A stretch of 64,000 nt of DNA from Planctomycetota bacterium (lineage in GTDB: Bacteria > Planctomycetota > UBA1135 > GCA-002686595), in the NCBI GenBank assembly GCA_016795245.1, contig JAEUIA010000022.1:16675-80674 (forward strand), written 5' to 3'. Positions within the stretch are counted from its first letter, which is position 1. The number at the start of each line of letters is the position of its first letter. This document shows, piece by piece, positions 45,481 through 54,307 of this stretch. The position numbers were made by a program, and so were the translations under genes. The notes under the pieces were generated by a model, which ran no database searches, was not told where the DNA came from, and was given only the letters and a program-made list of their open reading frames with translations.

Positions 45481-48051
45481 TCACGGAGCCTCTGTCGCCA
45501 TGTTCTGGGCCAACGCCATCAGCGCGGCACGATTCTGCCAGTTGTAGAGCGGGTAGGCCTGTCCTCCGGTCACGAAGTCGGTAGTGCCCATCGCTTCGGC
45601 GGCCTTCGTGAGGAAGATCGGATCGTGCGTCAGTTCCCAGCCGTACGCGAACGACGACCAGATCTGGTAGTGATCCGGAATGCCGTAGTTGCCGTCGGAG
45701 GGAATCCACGAGCAGTAAGGCGCTTGCGCCATGTCGAAGGGGCCGACCGCGATCATCGCCCACGGACCGTGGTGCGTCGTGCTCCACACGAGCGGCGAAA
45801 CCATCGAGTACAACTCGCGACGCAAGATGTTGTCGAGCAGGACCGTGCGCGCCGGGTCGCGTCCCAGGAATGCCGTTTCGCGCAAGCCCACGAGTGAATT
45901 CTCTACGATCGCGGCTTCGATCGATTGCCGACAGCGGTACTTCGCTCCGAACACATTGTAGAGCGGCACGGAGTGAATCACGTTCGAGCAACTCGTCTGG
46001 CCCTTCTCGAGCACGCCCAGGATCGCCTCCAACCACGGCAATTGGCGCGCACGCCAGGCATCGTCACCGGTGGAATAGGCCACCAATGCCACGTCCAGCC
46101 CCCAACCTTCACTGCGCCCGAAAGGGATGCCGTTGTTCGGGTGGGCGGTGGTGTAGTTCTTCACGGCCAACAGACCCGTAGGGATGATCCCGCCCCAGAT
46201 GTCCTGCGGCAACATCGTGTAGCTGAAGCGGAAACCTTCGGCTTGGGCACGCAGGTCTTCCTTGGCCAGCGCATCGTTGCCCAGCCACAGCAGGGTCTTG
46301 GCCGAGCGCGTGTATCGGATCAAGTGCTGTGTGTCGATCGCCTGAAACGACGCGAGTTGATCTTCGTACCAGGGCTTGCGCCCCGAAGCCGCAACCGCTT
46401 CGACCTGGAAGGTCGGTGCCTGGCCGTAACCGAACGGGTCGGCGGCCCAGAACATCGGTTCGTTGTACCACCAGATCGGCATGGTATCGCCGCTCGGTGT
46501 CGCGACGACCCACTGGTGCTCCTGCGTGTGCGTGCCGTCGCGATTGAAGAGCACGTTGGGCTGGCGGTCCGTGTACATGCGGTGCGTGATCTCGCTCAGC
46601 CGATACCCGTCACGCGAAGCGCTCCAAGCGACGTCGACGCCGTCGTAGAGGTAGATCTCGCTGCCGCTGACCATGCCGCCCGCGCTCGTGCCCCAGGGAT
46701 GAGCCCAACCCATGTTGGCGTTCTCGACCGGAAACTCGCCGACTGAGCCCGTCGCGATCTGATCGCGCATAGTCGCCATGCGGCCGCTCAAGTCGCCGCG
46801 CACCTGAGTTTCGTCCGCCGGCGCGAGCGAAGGCAAGACGTGACGTTGGCTGAACCAGCGGCCCGTGTTCTTGTTCCACCAGGAGAACCACTCGCGTCCG
46901 TCCGCGTTGATACCTGAGCGCGAGAATGCCAGTCCTTCCTGCATGACCGCCGCGCTCGCTTCGGCCTCGCTGCCTTCACGGCACAGTGCGAATCGCCGAT
47001 GGAATTGCGCCATGCGCGGCAGCATGTGCAACGAACCGACACCGCTGCCGTCGATGCGGCGCACGATCGGATAGACGCGCATGCCGGCCTCGTCGTAAGG
47101 CGTGCCCAGGTAGGGGTCCTGCAGCGACGAGATGAGGGTCCAACCCATCGGAACGACGAGTTCCAGGCTCTCGAAGTACACCTTTCCGAGCGGATCGTCG
47201 TCGGTGGTCGTGGCGTCGAGACCGCTGAATGCGTTGTGCACGCGCAAGTCCAGCGACACGAAGTCCTCGCTCGCGTAGGTCGTCGCGTAAGCGTGCACAC
47301 CGAGATGGTGCTTGAGCGTGCCTTGCGGCCCCTCGAGAGGATCGGTCGGACGCATCACGTGGTGCGTCGCGATCTGCTTTTCGAAGCGGCCGTTCTTCAG
47401 CGTCCGCAGCGACGGTCCGTTCTCGCGTGCGTCATGGAACAGGTCGGCTGAGTAGGCATGACCGAAGACGTCCTTCGTGCGCAGCACGACGCCGCGCTCG
47501 TGCGCCAGCAAGTCCTGGACGGGCGGTGTGGGAGTCATGCTCGCGGTCGGATGCGGTTGGTAGCGCACGTCGTAGCGAACCATCTGTCCACCGACTGCCG
47601 TTGCCGGACGCGCCACGCGCGCGATCACTTCGACGACGTCCGCGCCGTCAGCCGCGCTCGGATAGCGCGTGACGGATTCGACTTGAGCCGGCGTCACATC
47701 GCCTGCTGCGTCGACCAGCACGAAGGGCTCGGTGCCGGATCCGGGCACGAAAGTGCCGCGCGGAACCGGCAGAGTTCCGTGCAGCGTGAACTCCGCGACG
47801 GTGGGGGCCGTGAGTTCGAACTGGCCGACGATGTCGCCCACATCGGCGAGCGCGTTGATCGGCGGCTTCTGAACACTGGGTACACCCGGGCCGGACGGAA
47901 CGATGACACCGCCGCCTCCGGACGCTCCGGAGTTCAAGGCGCCTGTCTTCTCACCGCTCGAACAGCCGCTCAAAGCTGCTGAGAACGCCGCGATCAGGGT
48001 AAGTCCCGCCGTGCACGCCCTGCCGGCGCGCAAGTTTCTGCCAAACATCAT
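45481..48051 (-). CDS. Large lipoprotein, paralogue B of the secreted protein pair
   Basis: 856 residues. A lipoprotein signal (AALSGC, Cys at about 30) is followed by a Gly/Ser-rich linker. Shared with paralogue A: LPVPRGTF, a central DDPLGKVYFESLEL block, HRMYTDRQP, WAADPFGYGQAPTFQVEAV, RYTRSAKTLLWLGND and W-SFAYGWELTHDP near the C terminus. A ribosome-binding site (GAGAGGAAC) precedes the start. The gene follows the glycan acetyltransferase in the same direction, and the two copies differ in signal type: this one is lipid-anchored. A glycan-processing role at the cell surface is plausible but unproven. Confidence 0.7.
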   Translation of the reverse strand: MMFGRNLRAGRACTAGLTLIAAFSAALSGCSSGEKTGALNSGASGGGGVIVPSGPGVPSVQKPPINALADVGDIVGQFELTAPTVAEFTLHGTLPVPRGTFVPGSGTEPFVLVDAAGDVTPAQVESVTRYPSAADGADVVEVIARVARPATAVGGQMVRYDVRYQPHPTASMTPTPPVQDLLAHERGVVLRTKDVFGHAYSADLFHDARENGPSLRTLKNGRFEKQIATHHVMRPTDPLEGPQGTLKHHLGVHAYATTYASEDFVSLDLRVHNAFSGLDATTTDDDPLGKVYFESLELVVPMGWTLISSLQDPYLGTPYDEAGMRVYPIVRRIDGSGVGSLHMLPRMAQFHRRFALCREGSEAEASAAVMQEGLAFSRSGINADGREWFSWWNKNTGRWFSQRHVLPSLAPADETQVRGDLSGRMATMRDQIATGSVGEFPVENANMGWAHPWGTSAGGMVSGSEIYLYDGVDVAWSASRDGYRLSEITHRMYTDRQPNVLFNRDGTHTQEHQWVVATPSGDTMPIWWYNEPMFWAADPFGYGQAPTFQVEAVAASGRKPWYEDQLASFQAIDTQHLIRYTRSAKTLLWLGNDALAKEDLRAQAEGFRFSYTMLPQDIWGGIIPTGLLAVKNYTTAHPNNGIPFGRSEGWGLDVALVAYSTGDDAWRARQLPWLEAILGVLEKGQTSCSNVIHSVPLYNVFGAKYRCRQSIEAAIVENSLVGLRETAFLGRDPARTVLLDNILRRELYSMVSPLVWSTTHHGPWAMIAVGPFDMAQAPYCSWIPSDGNYGIPDHYQIWSSFAYGWELTHDPIFLTKAAEAMGTTDFVTGGQAYPLYNWQNRAALMALAQNMATEAP

Positions 48052-48070
48052 GGGTTCCTCTCCTCGAGTG

Positions 48071-48088
48071 ATCTCGCTGCCACGAGAT
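48071..48088. repeat. Short perfect hairpin
   Basis: ATCTCG-CTGCCA-CGAGAT, a 6-bp perfect stem in the leader region upstream of the paralogue B gene. It could be a regulatory stem or chance. Confidence 0.5.
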
Positions 48089-48157
48089 GTTCACTGCAAG
48101 CCGAGGCCTACATCGGAGGACCGAACCCGAATTTCTGAAGAGATTCGCGATCTGTGA

Positions 48158-48176
48158 GCCGGAAATGATTTCCGGC
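48158..48176 (-). terminator. Hairpin after the glycan operon
   Basis: GCCGGAAA, loop TGA, TTTCCGGC: an 8-bp perfect stem 9 bases beyond the stop of the acetyltransferase gene (minus direction). No T-run follows, so it may end transcription weakly or protect the 3' end. Confidence 0.55.
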
Positions 48177-48184
48177 CCGATAGC

Positions 48185-48883
48185 TCAGCGTGCCGGACTG
48201 AACTCGGGAGCGGTCGCTGCGGGCAATGCGCAAGCGAACTCGCGCACGGCCTTCTTGACGACGGCTGGAACGCCGACTGCGAGCGCATGGCGCGGGACGT
48301 CACGCGTCGCCACGGCCCCGGCTCCCAGGATGGAGCGCTCGCCGAGTTGCAGCCCTTCGAGGATCGACGACGCGGTGCCCAGGTACACGGCGTGGCCGAT
48401 ATTGACGTTGCCGGAGACGTGCACACCGGGAGAAATCGTCGTGAAATCACCGACCTCTGCGTCGTGACCGATCGTGCAATCGAGGTTGACGGCGACGTGC
48501 GCGCCGATCGTGATGTCGCAGGTCGCGATCGAACCCGCGCAGATGATCGTGCCGTCGCCGATCACGATGTCCGGACCTACACGCGCGCCCTCGGCGATTA
48601 CAGCGGGTGCGAAGCGATGTCCGCGTGCCAGGGCGTCGTTGACCACGCGCTCCTTGATCTCGGTCATGCCGCCGATCCCGCAGATCAGAAACGTGTCCGG
48701 TCGAACATCGTCGAGTGTGACGACGGGCAGACCCTTGAAGAGATCGGTGCGTCGCACGCGGTCGACGAAGGCCACGGGCTCGAAGCGCGCTCCACTGGCG
48801 TGCGCTCGGGCATCCCGCAGGGCCCACAGCACTTCGCGCGCGAAACCGCCCGCACCTAGAATCGCGATCTTGATCCGCTTCAT
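48185..48883 (-). CDS. Sugar O/N-acetyltransferase, PglD/NeuD/PerB-like
   Basis: 232 residues. The N-terminal Rossmann half starts IAILGAGGFAREVLWAL and the C-terminal half is a left-handed beta helix of hexapeptide repeats (IGDGTIICAG, IGAHVAVNLD, VNIGHAVYLG). This is the PglD/NeuD architecture; PerB in Caulobacter has the same fold and acetylates GDP-perosamine. The neighbouring gene is a perosamine-synthase-like enzyme and they overlap by 4 bases (ATGA), so acetylation of GDP-perosamine is my preferred role. Other amino-sugar nucleotides remain possible. Confidence 0.85.
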   Translation of the reverse strand: MKRIKIAILGAGGFAREVLWALRDARAHASGARFEPVAFVDRVRRTDLFKGLPVVTLDDVRPDTFLICGIGGMTEIKERVVNDALARGHRFAPAVIAEGARVGPDIVIGDGTIICAGSIATCDITIGAHVAVNLDCTIGHDAEVGDFTTISPGVHVSGNVNIGHAVYLGTASSILEGLQLGERSILGAGAVATRDVPRHALAVGVPAVVKKAVREFACALPAATAPEFSPAR

Positions 48884-50055
48884 GTCGTAGCCACTCCGTT
48901 CTGGGTTCGTGCACGCGCTGGGCGAGAGCCGAAGAGGGCCCCGGCGGCGAGTTCACGCGCGTGGTAGGTCAGTCGCGAAGCGATGTGCTGCACGTCACTC
49001 TCCTCGAGGCGCGGCGAAGAGGGCAGGTTGAGGCCTGAACTCGCTACGCGGTCGGCAACCGGGAAGCGCGCCTTGGATGCGTAAGGCGGCATGCTGTGCA
49101 TCGGATAGAAGAAGGGGCGCGTGTCGATGCCGTCGGACGCGAGCCGGCTCATCAGCGCATCGCGGAGCTCGGGGCGATGTTCGGCCGCGAGCCAGCGGAC
49201 GCTGGCGAGCCAATGCACGCTCTCGATTCCGTGGCGCTCGGTTTGCCAGGCGAACGCGTCTTGTCCTGCGAGGTACGTGCGGTACCAGCTCGCGACGCGC
49301 TTGTGGGCTGCGATCAGGCGCTCGATCTTCTGCAGTTGCGCCACGCCCAGGGCCGCTGCCAGGTTGGTCATGCGGTAGTTCCAACCGACGGTTGGAAACC
49401 AGTAGCGTCGCTCGGGGTCCATGCCCTGGCCGCGAAACAGCGCGATCTTGCGCGCCAGTTCGTGGTCGTCGGTGGTGAGGACGCCGCCCTCGCCGGTCGT
49501 GATGATCTTGTTGCCGTACAGGCTGAAACACGCGACGGCGCCGAAACTGCCGACGCGCTGCTTGTCGACCGTCGCGCCGTGCGCTTCGGCGGCGTCTTCG
49601 ACGATCCACAATTTGTGTTTCGCTGCGAGTGAAGTCAGTGCGCGCATGTCACACGGCAGCCCGTACAAGTGCACGGGCAAGATCCCGACGGTGCGCGGCG
49701 TGATCGCACTCGCGACGGCCTCCGGATCCATGTTCCAGGTGTCGCTCTCGCAGTCGACGAGGACCGGCGTTGCGCCGCAGTAGTGAACGGCGTTGGCGGT
49801 GGCGACGTACGTGAAGGTCGGCACGATGACTTCGTCCCCGGGTCGGACGCCGAGAGCCAGCAGCGCCAGGTGCAGGGCCATGGTGCCGTTGCACGCCGCG
49901 AGGGCGTGCGCCGTGCCCGTGAAACGCGCGAAATCGGCCTCGAACTGGGCCAGGTACGGACCCTGAGAGGAGATCCAGCCGGAATCGAACGCGGCGAGCA
50001 GATGCTCCCGATCATTGCCGTCCAGATCGGGTTCGGTGACGGGGTAGTGAATCAT
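48880..50055 (-). CDS. per: DegT/DnrJ/EryC1 aminotransferase, likely GDP-perosamine synthase
   Basis: 391 residues, a fold-type I PLP enzyme. The PLP lysine is in GNKIITTGEGG. Segments FRGQGMDPERRYWFP, NYRMTNLAAALG and YPMHSMPPYA resemble GDP-perosamine synthase (Caulobacter PerA) more than other DegT members I know. It would transfer an amino group to GDP-4-keto-6-deoxy-mannose, the product of the gmd gene 3 kb away. The start ATG 50055 overlaps the upstream glycosyltransferase stop; the C terminus overlaps the acetyltransferase start. The Per assignment is from memory of the family. Confidence 0.8.
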   Translation of the reverse strand: MIHYPVTEPDLDGNDREHLLAAFDSGWISSQGPYLAQFEADFARFTGTAHALAACNGTMALHLALLALGVRPGDEVIVPTFTYVATANAVHYCGATPVLVDCESDTWNMDPEAVASAITPRTVGILPVHLYGLPCDMRALTSLAAKHKLWIVEDAAEAHGATVDKQRVGSFGAVACFSLYGNKIITTGEGGVLTTDDHELARKIALFRGQGMDPERRYWFPTVGWNYRMTNLAAALGVAQLQKIERLIAAHKRVASWYRTYLAGQDAFAWQTERHGIESVHWLASVRWLAAEHRPELRDALMSRLASDGIDTRPFFYPMHSMPPYASKARFPVADRVASSGLNLPSSPRLEESDVQHIASRLTYHARELAAGALFGSRPARARTQNGVATT

Positions 50056-51017
50056 GCGGTGTTCAGGACTCCGTCCTCGATGACGATCGCATAGCGCTTC
50101 TTGGTTTCGGAGGCGAGGCGCACGCTGACCCGATGGGCCCGGCCCGGCATACGGCGCGCCACGATCGCGTGCAACGGCGCGAACACCGCGTGATCTCCGG
50201 GTACATCCAGGCCGCCGAGTTGCACGGTGAGCTTGTTCTCGATCTCGCAGGCCACGTCGCTCCAGGCCGCGCGTGCGGACGGATCCGCACAGATCACTTC
50301 GACCCGTTCCAGCGCGTACTGCTGGCGGCGCCAACCCGACGTCGGGTGCAAGACGGCGACGCGCGAGTCCATGAAGGTCTGGAATCCGAGTGCGCGTGCA
50401 TCGTGGTTCACGCCGACCAGCAGACCGCTGGCGTATTCGCCACGGAAACGCACGCCCGCTTCGAACACACGACGTTTGAAGAGCACTGTACTGCCGACGC
50501 TGGAGAGTTCGACCAGGTCGTGCGCGCGGAACTCGCGGTGGTAGGGCGCTTCGTTGGTGAAGCGCACGGCGTCGAGCCCGCGGAATCCCCACGTGTCGTA
50601 GAACATCCCGCCCAGGAAGATGGCGGGGGCCACGATGTCCTTGTCGTCGGCTACGAGTTGCTCGAGCAGGTCGTGCGGGAGCGCCAGGTCGCTCTCGCAC
50701 CACAGGATATGGGTGCAATCGAGCTCGAGTGCACTCTCGATCGCGACATTCCCGAGGCGCGCCCACTGGACGACGCGTTCGTCGAAATCCCGGACCGGTT
50801 CGACGTCGAGCTTCGTCAAGCTCAGGCGCGGATCTGCATCTCGCCACGCTTCCAGTCGCGCGAGCGTGTCGTCCGTCGAGTCCCCTTCGACGAAGGCGAA
50901 GCACAGCTCGATGTTCGGGCGTGCTTGACTGGAGAGGACGGCCCGGTAGTAGTCGATGGTCGCGGCGCTGTTGCGGAATAGGGAACAGACGGCGACTTTG
51001 TGAATGGGGGTAGCCAC
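50052..51017 (-). CDS. GT-A-type glycosyltransferase (GT2/GT62-like)
   Basis: 321 residues. An opening strand VAVCSLFRN, FVEGDSTDDTLARL and LWCESDLALPHDLLEQL, followed by DIVAPAIFL, give a GT-A fold with an acidic metal site; the pattern recalls Anp1/GT62 and some GT2 enzymes. The start is the GTG at 51017, with a GGAGG directly adjacent, which is a poor spacing. It belongs with the perosamine and acetyltransferase genes and overlaps the next by 4 bases. Confidence 0.7.
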   Translation of the reverse strand: MATPIHKVAVCSLFRNSAATIDYYRAVLSSQARPNIELCFAFVEGDSTDDTLARLEAWRDADPRLSLTKLDVEPVRDFDERVVQWARLGNVAIESALELDCTHILWCESDLALPHDLLEQLVADDKDIVAPAIFLGGMFYDTWGFRGLDAVRFTNEAPYHREFRAHDLVELSSVGSTVLFKRRVFEAGVRFRGEYASGLLVGVNHDARALGFQTFMDSRVAVLHPTSGWRRQQYALERVEVICADPSARAAWSDVACEIENKLTVQLGGLDVPGDHAVFAPLHAIVARRMPGRAHRVSVRLASETKKRYAIVIEDGVLNTA

Positions 51018-51115
51018 CTCCAGTGTTTCGACTCGTGGACGGGAAACTTGAGGACACGCGGCCTGTACGGCGACTGCTCGTTCAGGATTCGGGAGGATGA
51101 GTCGAAGAATCGTGG

Positions 51116-51955
51116 ATGCGACAAGCTGAAGCCTGCCCTTTCACCCTGCGCCGCCTGGAGACGATTCGCAGCACGCTGGGGGATCCCGCCCTCACCGCCG
51201 CGACGATTCAAACGCTGGAGACTCTGGCTCCGGACCCCAACAACAAGCCGCGGCTCATCGAATGGCTGCAAGCAGGGGTCGAGTCGAAGGATCGCCGCTA
51301 CGAGATCCGCTCCGCGCTGCGCGCGCTCTCACACGCGATTCGCCCTCGCAGCTACCTCGAGATCGGGACGCGCCGCGGCTGGAGTCTGGCCCAGGTGCTG
51401 TGCGAATCGAGTGCGGCGCGCGCGTACTCGTTCGACCGTTGGGTCGAGGGCTACGGCGGAGTCGAGAATCCCGGACCGGAGTTCGTGCGCGAGGAGATGA
51501 GACGTGCCGCCCCCGAGCACTCGGGCGGTCTGCGTTTCATCCCCGGCAACAGTCACGACACGCTGCCGGTGTTCTTTCAAGGTGTGCCGCTCGAAGTCCA
51601 AGAGTTCGAGGACCTATCCATCGTGCGCGCGGGAGAAGATGCGCCCCGCAGCTTCGATCTGGTGACGGTAGACGGAGATCACACAGCCCTGGGAACATGG
51701 TGGGATGTCACGGATGTGCTGCCGTTCGTCGCAATCGGCGGCGCGATCGTGATCGACGACCTGGTCGATACGGCTGATGAGGCGCTGGGCGACCGGGCGA
51801 CGAGTCGATATGCGGCGATTCGGCCTTCGCCGGAGGGGCTGGAGTCCTCGTTGCTCGATGTGTGGAATCGGCTGAAGGCGGGATTGGACAACTACGAGTT
51901 CATCGAGAGCTTCGACTCGATCGTGCCGATCGGAATCGCGATCCGCATGCACTAA
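51116..51955 (+). CDS. Class I SAM-dependent methyltransferase
   Basis: 279 residues. SYLEIGTRRGWSLAQVL is the cofactor-binding motif I, with FDLVTVDGDHT as the later acidic motif, the type found with glycan-decoration enzymes. It lies divergent from the glycosyltransferase and is followed 6 bases later by the left end of an insertion sequence. The acceptor is unknown. Confidence 0.8.
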   Translation: MRQAEACPFTLRRLETIRSTLGDPALTAATIQTLETLAPDPNNKPRLIEWLQAGVESKDRRYEIRSALRALSHAIRPRSYLEIGTRRGWSLAQVLCESSAARAYSFDRWVEGYGGVENPGPEFVREEMRRAAPEHSGGLRFIPGNSHDTLPVFFQGVPLEVQEFEDLSIVRAGEDAPRSFDLVTVDGDHTALGTWWDVTDVLPFVAIGGAIVIDDLVDTADEALGDRATSRYAAIRPSPEGLESSLLDVWNRLKAGLDNYEFIESFDSIVPIGIAIRMH

Positions 51956-51961
51956 CAGGGT

Positions 51962-51981
51962 ACTGGCTACGTTCGCTGGTC
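51962..51981 (+). repeat. Left terminal inverted repeat of the insertion sequence
   Basis: ACTGGCTACGTTCGCTGGTC, complementary to the right end with two mismatches. Confidence 0.75.
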
Positions 51982-52081
51982 TTGCGAGCGCGAGTTCGCG
52001 CTTCAAGATCCGCAACCGCTTGTCTTTCCATTCGTCTCATCCTGGCCGGGCGACAAGTGTCGCCCTGCAGAAGGTTGACGA

Positions 52082-53194
52082 ATGGAACTCGAATGCCCTT
52101 ACCCTGCTGGAATTCAGCACTTTCGGCCGCCCTATTGCCCACGTGTCGATTGTCCATCGCGCGCCGGGGATGGCCCGGCATTCCGCTTCCGCTCACGCGG
52201 GCGCTATCGCCGGGCCTGTGACCGCCGGATCGTTCGTCGGTTTCACTGCCATGTCTGCTGTCGCTCGTTCTCCGTTCAGACCTTTCGCGTCGACTACCAG
52301 CTCAAACGCCCCGAATTGACGGCGGCCGTATTCGATGCATTCGTTTCCAAGGTCACGCAGCGACAGACGGCTCGCTGCCAGAACTGCACGCGCGCGACAG
52401 TCCGGCGTCGGCTGATCTTGCTGTCACGCCACGCCCGCGAGTTTCATGATGCGGTGCTCAAGCGCGCACGAGCTCGCGGATCATTGAGGGGGCGATTCCA
52501 GCTGGACGAATTGGAGACATTCGAGCGCGACCGCCGATTGTGCCCTGTGACGATGCCGGTCCTCATCCACGAGGAGTCACGCTTTGTGCTGCACGTCGAA
52601 GCCGTGGCCCTGGCGGCGCGCGGAGGACTCAGCCCGCGTCTCCTCGTGCGCAAGAAGCAACTGGAGGCCAAGGTCGGCGTACGTCGTTCCGGATCGCGCG
52701 AGGCAGTGAAGCGCTGCTTCGAAGTTCTGGCTGCAGCGCTGGGTCCAAGCACCGGGGCTGTCCTCGCGACCGATCAGAAGCCCGCGTACTCTGCGGTCCT
52801 GTCGGCCGTCATGGGCGGAAGGTGCGCGCACGAACGCCATCCCGGTCGAGCCGCGCGCACGGTTTCGAATCCGCTGTGGCCGATCAACCATACCTTGGCC
52901 ATGCTGCGAGATGGGCTGTCCAGGCTCGTTCGCCGATCGTGGGGGGTGAGCAAGGAGCGGGATTGGCTGGCGCGGCATGCGTGGATCTGGATCGCGTATC
53001 GCAACTACATCCGCGCGTTCACCAACAGGAAGAAGCGCACGACTTCGGCCCTGCGTGCGGGCCTGGTTTCACAACCCATCTCCAAAAACAAATTCTTCGA
53101 GTGGCGTGTCCCGCCTCTTTGCTGGACGACCAGCGAAGGGAGCCAGTCTAGCGGTAGCCTGTGCGCTGGAGATCTTCGTGGCCCGCTTCCTTGA
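52082..53194 (+). CDS. Transposase with N-terminal zinc fingers and a DDE-type core
   Basis: 370 residues. The first 65 residues hold Cys pairs (YCPRVDC and CHVCC), as in IS1-type N termini. Residues Asp142 in LDELETF and Asp231 in ATDQKPAYS suit a DDE catalytic site, and a region with [26 protein letters not shown] (split here for clarity: [10 protein letters not shown], then AYRNYI) recalls IS1-like transposases of environmental bacteria. The reading frame passes beyond the right inverted repeat (residue 355) and ends 47 bases later, so about 15 C-terminal residues come from flanking DNA. Confidence 0.7.
   Translation: MELECPYPAGIQHFRPPYCPRVDCPSRAGDGPAFRFRSRGRYRRACDRRIVRRFHCHVCCRSFSVQTFRVDYQLKRPELTAAVFDAFVSKVTQRQTARCQNCTRATVRRRLILLSRHAREFHDAVLKRARARGSLRGRFQLDELETFERDRRLCPVTMPVLIHEESRFVLHVEAVALAARGGLSPRLLVRKKQLEAKVGVRRSGSREAVKRCFEVLAAALGPSTGAVLATDQKPAYSAVLSAVMGGRCAHERHPGRAARTVSNPLWPINHTLAMLRDGLSRLVRRSWGVSKERDWLARHAWIWIAYRNYIRAFTNRKKRTTSALRAGLVSQPISKNKFFEWRVPPLCWTTSEGSQSSGSLCAGDLRGPLP
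53128..53147 (-). repeat. Right terminal inverted repeat of the insertion sequence
   Basis: GACCAGCGAAGGGAGCCAGT; its reverse complement matches the left end at 18 of 20 bases. Confidence 0.75.
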
Positions 53195-54188
53195 GAATCA
53201 ACTCCCGCTCCGCCAACTTCAAATCCGCCTCGATCATCATCCCAACCAGTTCCTGCAGCGAGGTCTTCGCCGTCCAGCCCAACAGTTCGCGCGCCTTCGA
53301 CGCATCTCCCTCGAGGTGATCGACCTCAGCCGGCCTGAAGTAGCGCGGATCGATCTCCACGTACCGATTCCAATCGAGGTCCAGCGCGCCGAACGTGAAC
53401 CCCAGGAATTCGCGCAAATTGTAGGCGATGCCGGTGGCGACGCAGAAGTCGCCCGGTTCGTCGTGTTGCAGCATGCGCCACATGGCTTCGACATAATCGC
53501 CGGCGAAACCCCAGTCGCGCTTGGCGTCGAGATTGCCCAGGTACAGCTTGTCTTGCAGGCCGAGCTTGATACGAGTCGCGGCGCGCGTGATCTTGCGCGT
53601 CACGAAGGTCTCGCCGCGACGCGGGCTCTCGTGATTGAAGAGAATGCCGTTCGTTGCGAACAGGCCGTAGCTCTCGCGGTGATTCACGACCTGGTAGTGG
53701 GCGTAGACCTTGGCGCAAGCGTAGGGCGAGCGCGGTTGGAAGCGCGTCGATTCGTTCTGGCGCGGCTTCGCTGACCCGAACATCTCGCTCGACCCGGCTT
53801 GATAGAAGCGAACACGCTTGCCGCCGTTCTTCTCGTAGCCGCGGATCGCTTCGAGCAAGCGGATCACGCCGACAGCCGTGACATCGACGGTGTACTCAGG
53901 TTGGTCGAAGCTCACGCGAACGTGGCTCTGTGCGCCGAGGTTGTACAACTCGTCGGGTTGGATCTCCTCGATCAGGTTGCGGATCGCACCGGCGTCCGAG
54001 AGGTCACCGTAGTGCAGGTGGAAGTTCGGATTGCGCTCGTCGCCGAGGTGCAGGTGGTCGACGCGATCCGTGTTGAAGAGGCTCGCACGGCGCACGATGC
54101 CGTGGACGGAATAGCCTTTCGCGAGCAACAGCTCAGCCAGGTAGCTGCCGTCTTGGCCCGTGATTCCGGTGATCAGTGCAGTCTTCAC
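53148..54188 (-). CDS. gmd: GDP-mannose 4,6-dehydratase
   Basis: 346 residues. Start GTG 54188 has a GGAG box upstream; an ATG at 54218 is the alternative. The NADP loop [12 protein letters not shown], the catalytic Ser/Glu (SSEMFG) and YACAK (Tyr and Lys) are all present, as is [17 protein letters not shown]. It makes GDP-4-keto-6-deoxy-D-mannose, the precursor of GDP-perosamine, GDP-D-rhamnose and GDP-fucose. The TAG stop is the first base triplet beyond the insertion sequence, so the last residues (QRTGYR) are at the junction; the C terminus looks full length. Confidence 0.96.
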   Translation of the reverse strand: MKTALITGITGQDGSYLAELLLAKGYSVHGIVRRASLFNTDRVDHLHLGDERNPNFHLHYGDLSDAGAIRNLIEEIQPDELYNLGAQSHVRVSFDQPEYTVDVTAVGVIRLLEAIRGYEKNGGKRVRFYQAGSSEMFGSAKPRQNESTRFQPRSPYACAKVYAHYQVVNHRESYGLFATNGILFNHESPRRGETFVTRKITRAATRIKLGLQDKLYLGNLDAKRDWGFAGDYVEAMWRMLQHDEPGDFCVATGIAYNLREFLGFTFGALDLDWNRYVEIDPRYFRPAEVDHLEGDASKARELLGWTAKTSLQELVGMMIEADLKLAERELILKEAGHEDLQRTGYR

Positions 54189-54307
54189 GTGCTTCTCGCT
54201 CCGCTCTTGTCGCTTCATCTTCAACGAATCGAGAGGATCCGCCTGAAACTGAAGCACGGGACACCGACGATAGACGGGCCGGTTCCTTTTGCAAGAAACC
54301 GCGGAAA

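Larger units (their letters stand above)
51962..53147 (+). mobile_element. Insertion sequence of 1186 bp with 20-bp imperfect terminal inverted repeats
   Basis: The left end (51962-51981) and the reverse complement of the right end (53128-53147) agree at 18 of 20 positions. The element holds one transposase gene. It sits exactly between the end of a methyltransferase gene (6 bases away) and the stop codon of gmd (next base). No target-site duplication is visible, so the insertion is either old or of a type that leaves none. Confidence 0.75.

Noticed and set aside
51941..53170. Target-site duplication beside the insertion sequence
   Set aside because: The 8-10 bases outside the two ends do not match.
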